Part shown: positions 7,764 to 15,196 of the stretch, one piece after another
How positions within the stretch are numbered: the first letter of the stretch is position 1
Layout: the number at the start of each line of letters is the position of its first letter
DNA from: an uncultured Acetatifactor sp.
Lineage (GTDB): Bacteria > Bacillota > Clostridia > Lachnospirales > Lachnospiraceae
Direction: 5' to 3'
Assembly (NCBI RefSeq): GCF_910585425.1
Contig: NZ_CAJUCP010000055.1
Span: forward strand, 1 to 38,805
DNA length: 38,805 nucleotides
Position numbers and translations under genes: made by a program
The notes under the pieces: generated by a model
What the model was told of the DNA's origin: nothing
The model's input: only the letters and a program-made list of their open reading frames with translations
The model's database searches: none

Positions 7764-8858
7764 TCAGGTCTTGTCCACATACACCCCGGTAAGCTTGGTG
7801 TACTTCACATCGGACATGTTCTTCGCGGTGCCGCCCCAGGGGTCTATCACCAGAAAGTCGCTTATCTTCAGTTTCTTGGGGTCTGCCGTGGGCTTCACCC
7901 CTACAATGGTGACCGCATGGGGCGTGGACGCGCCGCTGACGGGATGCTTCCCGTACACGGTGCACACCTTTCCCTGCTGTAGCTGCTTGTAGGCCGCCGA
8001 GAGCATGTTCTGATCGCTGCCGGTCACCTTTGTGGCCCCCGGCCATTTGCAGCCGCCGCTTCCCCAGTTGGATTTATCCAGGGGCTTGATCGTGGTCTTC
8101 CCGTCGTTGATGTTCCTTGTCATGGCCCAGGCCGTGCCGGTGCAGGTGTAGGTTCCGTACTTCCGCTGATCCAGCGTGAATTTGTCCACGTTCTTCACCA
8201 CGTCGTAGGTGCCCTTCACAGTCACTGTCTTGCCGCTGGAATTCTTGGTCTTTATGGACGTCTTTCTGTCCATGTTCTTCCCGATGGTGGTCTGCTTCGG
8301 CTTCGCTGCTGCTCCTGCAGCGGCCGCGGTTCCTGCTGCTCCAGCCACCGCATTGGTCCCCGCGCCCGACACGTTTCCGTTTATGGCAGCCAGGGCGGTG
8401 CCCAGGCCCGCGAATACCGCCCCCGCGGCCAGGCCGCCTCCCACGACACCCGCCACCGCCGCGGCGGAAGCGGCCACGCTGGCAGTGGACGTCACCGTCT
8501 GTACCGAAGTGTCGCCGGAGCCTGCGACAGGGCCTGCCATGATGCCGTCCTGGGCCCCGGCGATCCGTCCCTTCAGGCTGCTGTCGGTCTCTGCGGTAAG
8601 GTCTATCGCTTTTTCGATCGCCGACAGAATGGAGCGCATGCCCTCGCACTGCCCCCCGGCCCATGCGGCATTATAGAAATATCCGGCGCCGCCCCCGGAG
8701 CCCACCAGGCTCTCCATGGCGGAAAGGCAGCCGTTCAGCCGTCCCTCCGCCGCCCTCAGATTGTCCCCCAATGTCTGCAGCTCCTCTGCCAGACCCCTGT
8801 ATCTGGCATTCACGCCGCTCAATTCCTCTGTCTGAAATAAAATCAATTGCTCTGCCAT
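7764..8858 (-). CDS. Candidate T7SS effector: WXG-like domain plus C39-like cysteine peptidase domain
   Basis: This 364-aa protein has three parts. Residues 1-105 are helical and contain a Trp-Ala-Gly motif (NAAWAGGQ, Trp66), like a fused WXG100 domain. Residues 108-190 are Ala/Gly/Val-rich and hydrophobic, a segment often found in polymorphic toxins between targeting and toxin domains. Residues 195-364 look like a papain-fold C39-type peptidase, with Cys239 in YTCTGTAWAM, His314 in STPHAVTIVG and Asp339 in LVIDPWGGT. The order Cys-His-Asp and the HAV and DPWGG motifs fit that fold. There is no signal peptide. Its place between two WXG100 genes supports export through the T7SS. It could act as a peptidase toxin, or as a processing or toxin-like enzyme of another kind. 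No dedicated immunity gene is obvious beside it. Translation starts after AGGAGAGGCAA. Confidence 0.75.
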   Translation of the reverse strand: MAEQLILFQTEELSGVNARYRGLAEELQTLGDNLRAAEGRLNGCLSAMESLVGSGGGAGYFYNAAWAGGQCEGMRSILSAIEKAIDLTAETDSSLKGRIAGAQDGIMAGPVAGSGDTSVQTVTSTASVAASAAAVAGVVGGGLAAGAVFAGLGTALAAINGNVSGAGTNAVAGAAGTAAAAGAAAKPKQTTIGKNMDRKTSIKTKNSSGKTVTVKGTYDVVKNVDKFTLDQRKYGTYTCTGTAWAMTRNINDGKTTIKPLDKSNWGSGGCKWPGATKVTGSDQNMLSAAYKQLQQGKVCTVYGKHPVSGASTPHAVTIVGVKPTADPKKLKISDFLVIDPWGGTAKNMSDVKYTKLTGVYVDKT

Positions 8859-8870
8859 TTGCCTCTCCTA

Positions 8871-9164
8871 TCACAGCATCCCTGCCAGTTTCGCGTCCAG
8901 CTCTTCCATGCCCCTGATGTATGCCTCCGCGGCCGAAGCCTTCTGCTCCATGACGGCCGCCTCCGCCTCCTGTCTCTGTATCCATTCCTGAATCTTGATC
9001 TGTATGCCGTTTCCGCTGTCGCCCTTCCAGCAGGCGCTCAGCTCTTCCCCCATTCCCTTCGCTCTGGCGGCCAGGTCTCTGTACTGTTCCGTAATCTGGC
9101 GTATCTGGGTCAGGCATCCCCTGGCTTCCTCCACCTGTACGCTTATGGATTGACTTCCCATCAT
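8871..9164 (-). CDS. WXG100 family protein (second in operon)
   Basis: The 97-aa helical protein has a Trp-Lys-Gly turn (SACWKGDSGNG, Trp46) between two long helices and therefore fits the WXG100 family. Its start (ATG 9164) overlaps the stop of the upstream 279-aa gene in an ATGA, so the two are translationally coupled. A GGAGGAAGGGGGAGA ribosome binding site lies in front. The gene ends 12 nt before the peptidase-domain gene. It differs clearly in sequence from the other two WXG100 proteins of the operon, so they are probably not simple recent duplicates and may form specific pairs. Confidence 0.83.
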   Translation of the reverse strand: MMGSQSISVQVEEARGCLTQIRQITEQYRDLAARAKGMGEELSACWKGDSGNGIQIKIQEWIQRQEAEAAVMEQKASAAEAYIRGMEELDAKLAGML

Positions 9165-10000
9165 TCTCCCCCTTCCTCCGCGCCCTCTGCCAGCTCCTCG
9201 TCCCTCTCAATGGCCGCTTCCTCTTCCGGCAGATATTCTATGCCCTCATATTCCGTATCGTCAAAGGCGGTGGCCATCTCCTTCTTCAGCATCCTGTCTA
9301 TCCGGTCCAACAGCTCCTCCCTGCCTGCGGCGGCAAAGACCAGGTATTCCCTGTCCGAATCGTATTCCACCCTGATCTCCGCGCAGCCCCGGCCGGAGTA
9401 CACAAAGGGAAGGAGCTCATTTTTCTCGAATCCCTCTATGCGGCTGACCTGGCAGAGGCTGTGCCCGCCCTTCAGGGCCTCCTCCAGGAATGCCGCCTCC
9501 TCCCCGCTCAGTCCCTGGGCCGCAAGGTCGCCGGCCTTAGCCCCGGCCGCTTTCCCGCTGTCCAGCCTGCAGGAGGTGAAGTCGAATCTGTCTTCCGGCA
9601 ACTGCAGGAACTCCTCCAGCATCTGTCTCCCCTCAGACCGGGGATAGAGCGTGTATCCCTGCTCTGCCCTCACCAGCACCGGCACCTGCTCCGCCCCCAG
9701 ATAGAAGGTCATGTGCCGCAGGCCCTTTTCTCCTTTCACGTCCACTGCCACCACGCCTGCACAGTCCGTGCACAGATCCATCAGTGCGTCGAATTCCTCC
9801 GTCAGGCTCACGCCCTCGCCGAAGTCCAGCTCCCCGGCCCCGCAGGCCGCAAGCTCCTCCTCCGCCCGCCTGGCAAAGGCCGGATACTCCGCGTCCCCCA
9901 TGCCTGCCAGCACGTTCTCCACTCCATAAATCCCCGCTTTTTTCTTCAATACCAAAGAATACAGCAGCGCTTCTGCGGATAATGGATATCCTCTCTTCAT
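9161..10000 (-). CDS. T7SS-associated protein of unknown function (DUF5081/EspG-like candidate)
   Basis: This 279-aa soluble protein starts MKRGYPLSAEALLYSL after AAGGAGAGCGGGAC. It has no signal peptide or membrane segment. It appears to be a mixed alpha/beta fold, with a central section containing MTFYLGAEQVPVLVRAE and a later section with RGCAEIRVEYDSDREYLVFA. The C-terminus is strongly acidic (Glu/Asp-rich from about residue 250). It sits between two WXG100 genes and overlaps the second by 4 nt. From memory it recalls proteins annotated as DUF5081 in Firmicutes T7SS loci, and the position would suit an EspG-like chaperone for WXG proteins. Both ideas are inference and unverified. Confidence 0.6.
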   Translation of the reverse strand: MKRGYPLSAEALLYSLVLKKKAGIYGVENVLAGMGDAEYPAFARRAEEELAACGAGELDFGEGVSLTEEFDALMDLCTDCAGVVAVDVKGEKGLRHMTFYLGAEQVPVLVRAEQGYTLYPRSEGRQMLEEFLQLPEDRFDFTSCRLDSGKAAGAKAGDLAAQGLSGEEAAFLEEALKGGHSLCQVSRIEGFEKNELLPFVYSGRGCAEIRVEYDSDREYLVFAAAGREELLDRIDRMLKKEMATAFDDTEYEGIEYLPEEEAAIERDEELAEGAEEGGE

Positions 10001-10012
10001 GTCCCGCTCTCC

Positions 10013-10312
10013 TTATTGGCCCACTGCCGCCATGCCCGCTTTCAGGCTGGCGTCCGTCTCTGCCATAGCATTCGCCGCCCTGTCCATGAAACAAGCGTAC
10101 TCCTCAATCATCCCCGAGAAGGAAGCGATCGCGCCCCCCATGCTCTGGAATTTCTCCACATAGGCCGCCTGGGCCTCGCCCCTCCACACATCCGACAGCC
10201 CGCCTACGATTGCGGCCACTCTCGCCATGGCTTCATCGTGGCTCGTCTTAAGCTGCCGCAGTTGAGCGGCCTTTCCGTTCAGCAGCTCCGGCGTTACTTG
10301 AATCATTTCCAT
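10013..10312 (-). CDS. WXG100 family protein (first in operon, EsxA-like)
   Basis: The 99-aa protein begins MEMIQVTPELLNGKAAQL and has a Trp-Arg-Gly motif (SDVWRGEAQAAY, Trp43) between two helices, with a C-terminal tail YACFMDRAANAMAETD. Of the three small WXG proteins this is closest to the classical EsxA pattern of Firmicutes (residues near 'vtPEel' at the start and W-x-G near 43). It is expected to be the main secreted substrate or a structural partner of the secretion ATPase. The start at 10312 follows AAAAGGAGAGGTAAGTAG; an alternative ATG two codons in is possible. It lies 19 nt after the YukD-like gene. Confidence 0.88.
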   Translation of the reverse strand: MEMIQVTPELLNGKAAQLRQLKTSHDEAMARVAAIVGGLSDVWRGEAQAAYVEKFQSMGGAIASFSGMIEEYACFMDRAANAMAETDASLKAGMAAVGQ

Positions 10313-10331
10313 CTACTTACCTCTCCTTTTC

Positions 10332-10640
10332 TCAGAATATTTTTTGCTGCCCATCCCCTGCCCTGGACGATGTCCTGCCCGGATTCATGTCCACCACAAG
10401 GAGGATGTCGCCGTTCCTGCCCCCGGCCTGGGCAAAGGTCTGATGGGAATTGACGAAATGCTTTGCCCGCTGGAGATAGATTCCATAGGTCCCAGCATCG
10501 TATTCCAGGGCAGGGTCTATCTCCCGGAGCGCCTGGAACAGGAACGGCACAAGCCTGTCCCCTCCGATGTCCGACGGGAACTCCATGTCGTAGGCATAGC
10601 TGTGGGCCCTGTCCGTCACAGTCACGATCGCGTTTTTCAT
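10332..10640 (-). CDS. yukD: YukD/EsaB-like ubiquitin-fold protein
   Basis: The 102-aa protein fits the YukD/EsaB family, small ubiquitin-like cytoplasmic proteins encoded in Firmicutes T7SS loci. Visible features are the opening strand MKNAIVTVTDRAHSYAYDME, a helix containing RLVPFLFQALREID, and the late GRNGDILLVVDM segment that corresponds to the 'dGDiL' end of the ubiquitin fold. The start is ATG 10640 with GGAGG upstream; the frame runs 15 codons further but these do not resemble the family. It directly follows the EssC gene by 41 nt. Known members are needed for T7SS activity by an unclear mechanism. Confidence 0.82.
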   Translation of the reverse strand: MKNAIVTVTDRAHSYAYDMEFPSDIGGDRLVPFLFQALREIDPALEYDAGTYGIYLQRAKHFVNSHQTFAQAGGRNGDILLVVDMNPGRTSSRAGDGQQKIF

Positions 10641-10681
10641 ACCATCCTCCACACCTCCCGGCTCTTTTTTCCCAAATTGGT

Positions 10682-13600
10682 TCAATCACTCCCTGTCTCC
10701 GCGGCAGCCAGCCTTATCCTGGCCCAGCGTCCGCCGTCCAACAGATATCCGTCCCCCTCTGCCGGGTCCGCCTTCCCCTGTCCTTCCTCCGGCTCCCCCA
10801 TAAGGAAGACATAGGAGTCTGCATTTCCTCCCAGCCCAAGGGCCTTCCCGGAGGAAAGGATCGCCGCTGTCAGGGCGTCCGCCGCACACAGACCGGCTAT
10901 GTCCTCCCGGCTCCCCGCCGCGATGACCAGGACGCCCAGGCCCTGCGCCTGTCTGCAGATCCGCTCCAGGGCGCTCCTGTCCTCCTCGCCCAGGGCCTCG
11001 GACAGTCCCTTCAAGTCCTCTATGAGGATGACGATCTGCTCACAGGAGGCCAGGAATTCCCGGGGCGAAAACTCTGCCCCGTCCTCCGCAGCTTCCCGCC
11101 TGGCCCTGTTCTGGGCCTTCTTTCTGGCATTCAGCTCCCCGATGATCTCCTCCAGCCGGGACGCCGTCCCCTCCCCCTCTCCGGGGCCCAGGAGGCAGAT
11201 CCTGTCCCCCGGCCTCCGCTGCCGCAGCATGCCCTCCAGGGCCTTCAGGAATCCGCTTACGGCGCTTCTGTCCGGCCCCGTTATCAGGAAGCAGTACCCC
11301 TCCCCCAGATCCACCACGGCAGGCGCCAGATCGCCGTATCTTATCCCTAGGGGGATGCAGTGCCCGGGGAACCGCTCCGGCTCCAGCTCCCGGAAGGAAA
11401 TCCGCTCCGGCATCACGGGGATGCCCCTGGGGCCCCGGCCCTTCCAGGCCTCTGCCATGGTCTTCGCCACGGCCCTGATCCTGGCGGTCTGCCTGGCCTC
11501 CGTCTCTTCCGGGAAGGGCAGGGCCGCCTGGAATTCCAGCGGCGGATTGCCCCTGATGAAGCCCCTTCCCCTGACAGGGGGCAGGGATTTCCCGGAAAGC
11601 CTCCCCACCGCGCTGACATAGTCCCCCTTCTCCGCCAGTTCAAAGGAGATGGCGTTTTTCATGCCGGATGCAATCCGGAACCGGATGCCGCCGGGGCTTG
11701 CCGCGGTGCATATCAGGTAGATGCCGTAGGATGCCCCCTGTCCCGCCACAGTGGCCAGCAGCCGCTCCATCTCCGGATAAGCTTCGGTCAGGGCGGTCAC
11801 ATTGTCCACCGCCAGAAGGATGGCGGGCATGGGCTCCGCGCCGGTCTCCCGGTAGGAGGAGATGGAGCTGACGCCCTGCTCTAAGAATTTCCGCTTCCTG
11901 GCCTCCATCTCCTCCAGGATAAGGGGAGCCGTCTTCCGCATCTTTTCCTCCTCAGAGCTCAGGGCCACTCCCCCTACATGGGGTAGGCCCTCCAGCCCCT
12001 TCATGCTCCAGCCGCCGCAGTCCAAGATGTACACCACGGCCTCCCCCGGGGAAAAGCACTGGCAGAGGGCCCACACTATTGACTTCAGCATCGTAGTCTT
12101 CCCCGTGCCCGGCGCGCCGTAGATGGCCGTATGCCCCTGCCCGGGCAAGTCAAGGTACAGGGTTCCCTGGCTCTGTTCCTCCGGACAGTCGTACATCCCG
12201 ATGGGAATCTTCATCCAGGGCAGCCCCTCCTCCGGCCAGGCCCTGCCGCCAAAGGCGGCGCATCTTCCCTCCAACAGCTCCTCCAGCGAAAGCTTCTCCG
12301 GCAAGTCCTCCAGCCAGGGCCCCGGAAGCTTCTCTATGCCCTTTTCCCGGGCCACCTCCCGCAGGTAATCCCGAACGGCTGACAGTTCATCCCTGTCCGG
12401 CCTGGCGACCAAAGGCTCCTCCACGATCCGCATCCTGGTGCCGTCCATGGCCACCAGGCATATGGGGTTGGCCCCGTGGTCCCCCGTCTTGCCGGAAGGC
12501 GGCTCCTGGCCCCCGTAGGCCGCCCCGCTCCAGAAGGACTGGAACTCCTGGAATACCACGTCCTCCCCCACCCGGATGAAGCCCCGGCCCGGCTGCGTGA
12601 TGCGGGCGGCGTCCGGGCGCCTGATCATCTCCTTGCTGTCCGCCGCGTCCTGCACCTTCAGGCAGAGCCGGAAATTGCTGTTGCTCTGAATCTGGTCGTC
12701 CACCACCCCGGAGGGCTTCTGGGTGGCCAGCACCAGATGTATCCCCAGGGATCTGCCGATGCGGGAGGCGCTGACCAGGCCCGCCATGAACTCCGGCTCC
12801 TGTTTCCTAAGCTCCGCGAATTCGTCCGCCACGATCACCAGATGGGGCAGGGGCTCCTTGGCCTTTCCCTCCCTGTACAGCCTCTGGTACTTGTCGATAT
12901 GGTTCACCTGGTATTCCTTACAGGCATCGAATATCCGCTGGCGGCGCTTCATCTCAGCCTGCAGGGAAATCAGGGACCTGCCTATGCCGGAGCTGATATT
13001 CGTGATCTTCCCCACCACATTGGGCAGCTCCGTCAGCAGGTTTGCCATGCCTCCGCCCTTGTAGTCGATCAACACGAACACAACGTCATGGGGATGATAG
13101 TTCACCGCCATGGACAGGATCCAGGACTGCAGGGTCTCGCTCTTTCCGGAGCCTGTGGTGCCTGCCACCAGCCCGTGGGGGCCGTGGGCCCTCTCGTGGA
13201 TGTCCAGGGAGAACGTCTTGCCTCCCCCCAGGGAGCCGATGGGGGCGGCAAGACTCTTGTAGGGCAGGTTTCCCGTCCATCTCTCATAAGCCTCCAGCTC
13301 CTCCACCCGCTTCACCCCAAAGCCCTCCAGGAAGCCGATGCCCTCCGGAAGCTCCGCGGCTGTCGCAAAGCCCTCCAGCTCTATGGCGGACATGGTCCTG
13401 CAATAGCTGTCGAAGGCTTCCGGCGCCACCGGCGCGTCCGGGGTGTAGATGAATTTATTGTTGACCTTATCCTTCCGGAAGCCGCAGGGGCCATTGTCCA
13501 CGTCTATGATGAACTGGCAGTTGTGGGGCAGGGAGTACAGAGCGTCGAACAGGAACAGCACGCTGACCCCGCAGGGAGGCTCGCCCTCAGCCAGGTACTG

Positions 13601-15196
13601 CATGATCTCCTCGTCCTGCACGTCCTCCCGGCTCCCCAGGATGAAGATATAGTGGGGAAGCCCTTCCCTCCCCCGGCGCTCCCGCAGCAGAGGCAGGAAG
13701 GCTTCACAGAGCCGGTGGGTCTGCCCCCGCTCAAAGGAGAGATACCGCCCCTTCCCCGCATCGTCCCACACATGGGGCAGCCAGCGCAGGGAGGAGAACT
13801 GCCGTTCTTCTTCCTTGCGGAAGATGCCCGCGATCCTCACGTCGCTGAAGCTGTGGGCCGTGGTGAGGCAGACCAGGAGATTGCGCACCTGTTCGATCAC
13901 CCTCTGCCTGCCGCCCACTATGCCCACCCTCTGATAGCTGCGCAGATCCACCCTGGCGGGAACCTGGTCCACGATGGCAGTCTCCTCCACGATCTGGGCC
14001 GCAAGCAGCTCCAGCCGGTCGTTTTCCATGGTGAAGCCCTGATCCGCCCGGTACTTCACCTCCACGCACAGATCCTCATACCCCATCCCGAGCCGCACAT
14101 GGAGGAAGTCCCTGTCCAGGGGAGACCTCTCCCAGAGGCTGCGCTGGAGGTTCTCCAGGCTCTCCAGGCATTTAGCCGCAGACGGATTCTCCTGGGAGAT
14201 GATCTTCCGCTGCTTATCCGCCACGGCCTCTATCCTGGCCTTCTGCTCCGCCATGTAGCGGCCGTACTTCTCCATCCGCTGCCTGTCGTAGGCCTCTCTC
14301 TTTTTCCTCTCCTCCCTGGTGGCCCCTGTCTGGGCGGCAATGGAGGTCACCGGGGCCACCAGGCTTGCCGCCCTGGCCGCAAGCAGCGCCGGGGAGGCAA
14401 GCCCCCCTGTGGCCAGGTTCGCCGCGAACATGGCCCCGGTGCCCACCGCGGAGGCGAACAGGCCGCGCCTTATCCCTGTCTGGCCGCTGGCCTGGGGCGG
14501 GTTCGCCAGCAGGATGGGCTCCCCGGGCAGCTCCTCCTGGGTCCTTGGGGAGCGGCGGTATTTCAGCCCCCCGTCCTCTTCCGCCTTGGCAGCGCCCCCT
14601 ATGAAGGCATTCCCGGCCCTCTCCCTGATGCACAGCCCTGTGCCCACATTTTCAAACAGGAGCTCATTGTTCTCCAGGATGATATTGATGTGCAGGATGG
14701 AGATCACGTCCCCGGAACGGACATTGGCCCGGACCACCCTGCGGCCGTTCACATACAGGCCATAGGTGCTGCCCGAGTCCTCCACCCAAAATATCCCCTC
14801 CCGGCAGTGCATCTGAAAATGCTGTCCTGAGACATAGGGGTTTTTGATGCACACATCATTCTGCTCCCTGCGGCCGAACCGGATGACGCCGTCTAAGGGC
14901 AGGCGTAGCCTCTCTGCGACCGGGCCCTCCCCGTCCGTCACATACAGGGCCGCCCTGCCCTCCGGATCCAGGGATATCAGGGAATCCTTCTGCACATTTT
15001 CCCTGGAAAAGCTCAGGGCGCCTTTCCCCTGGACGGTGAGTCCGCCTTTCCGGCTCCCTCTTAATATGATCTGGCTGTCCCCCAGCGCTTTTACCCGGAT
15101 ATCGTCCCTGTTTCCGGAGCCTATGGTAAAAGTGCCCGGAAATTCCGCCCTGGCGCTGTACAGGGCATCCTGTTGGATAAACGCGATATAGCTCAT
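10682..15196 (-). CDS. essC: EssC/YukB-type T7SS ATPase (FHA-FtsK/SpoIIIE)
   Basis: This 1504-aa protein is the motor ATPase of a Firmicutes T7SS. The N-terminus has two FHA-like domains, the second being clear (IRFGRREQNDVCIKNPYVSG, then EDSGSTYGLYVNGRRV, about residues 100-160). A hydrophobic double segment follows at about 240-290. The first FtsK/SpoIIIE ATPase has Walker A GTTGSGKSET near residue 680 and Walker B FVLIDYKGGG near 710. The second has Walker A GAPGTGKTTML near 1030 and VYILDCGG near 1060. A third, degenerate ATPase-like module near 1300 has GPDRSAVSGFL in place of Walker A. Translation starts at 15196, because this ATG overlaps the upstream stop (ATGA) and AGGAGGGCAGCC precedes it. 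FHA domains bind phosphothreonine, which fits the kinase and phosphatase in the same operon. Confidence 0.95.
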   Translation of the reverse strand: MSYIAFIQQDALYSARAEFPGTFTIGSGNRDDIRVKALGDSQIILRGSRKGGLTVQGKGALSFSRENVQKDSLISLDPEGRAALYVTDGEGPVAERLRLPLDGVIRFGRREQNDVCIKNPYVSGQHFQMHCREGIFWVEDSGSTYGLYVNGRRVVRANVRSGDVISILHINIILENNELLFENVGTGLCIRERAGNAFIGGAAKAEEDGGLKYRRSPRTQEELPGEPILLANPPQASGQTGIRRGLFASAVGTGAMFAANLATGGLASPALLAARAASLVAPVTSIAAQTGATREERKKREAYDRQRMEKYGRYMAEQKARIEAVADKQRKIISQENPSAAKCLESLENLQRSLWERSPLDRDFLHVRLGMGYEDLCVEVKYRADQGFTMENDRLELLAAQIVEETAIVDQVPARVDLRSYQRVGIVGGRQRVIEQVRNLLVCLTTAHSFSDVRIAGIFRKEEERQFSSLRWLPHVWDDAGKGRYLSFERGQTHRLCEAFLPLLRERRGREGLPHYIFILGSREDVQDEEIMQYLAEGEPPCGVSVLFLFDALYSLPHNCQFIIDVDNGPCGFRKDKVNNKFIYTPDAPVAPEAFDSYCRTMSAIELEGFATAAELPEGIGFLEGFGVKRVEELEAYERWTGNLPYKSLAAPIGSLGGGKTFSLDIHERAHGPHGLVAGTTGSGKSETLQSWILSMAVNYHPHDVVFVLIDYKGGGMANLLTELPNVVGKITNISSGIGRSLISLQAEMKRRQRIFDACKEYQVNHIDKYQRLYREGKAKEPLPHLVIVADEFAELRKQEPEFMAGLVSASRIGRSLGIHLVLATQKPSGVVDDQIQSNSNFRLCLKVQDAADSKEMIRRPDAARITQPGRGFIRVGEDVVFQEFQSFWSGAAYGGQEPPSGKTGDHGANPICLVAMDGTRMRIVEEPLVARPDRDELSAVRDYLREVAREKGIEKLPGPWLEDLPEKLSLEELLEGRCAAFGGRAWPEEGLPWMKIPIGMYDCPEEQSQGTLYLDLPGQGHTAIYGAPGTGKTTMLKSIVWALCQCFSPGEAVVYILDCGGWSMKGLEGLPHVGGVALSSEEEKMRKTAPLILEEMEARKRKFLEQGVSSISSYRETGAEPMPAILLAVDNVTALTEAYPEMERLLATVAGQGASYGIYLICTAASPGGIRFRIASGMKNAISFELAEKGDYVSAVGRLSGKSLPPVRGRGFIRGNPPLEFQAALPFPEETEARQTARIRAVAKTMAEAWKGRGPRGIPVMPERISFRELEPERFPGHCIPLGIRYGDLAPAVVDLGEGYCFLITGPDRSAVSGFLKALEGMLRQRRPGDRICLLGPGEGEGTASRLEEIIGELNARKKAQNRARREAAEDGAEFSPREFLASCEQIVILIEDLKGLSEALGEEDRSALERICRQAQGLGVLVIAAGSREDIAGLCAADALTAAILSSGKALGLGGNADSYVFLMGEPEEGQGKADPAEGDGYLLDGGRWARIRLAAAETGSD

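Noticed and set aside
12476..14830. A 784-codon open frame on the plus strand
   Set aside because: It lies entirely antisense to essC and reads as low-complexity His/Gln/Pro/Gly-rich sequence, a shadow of the real gene.
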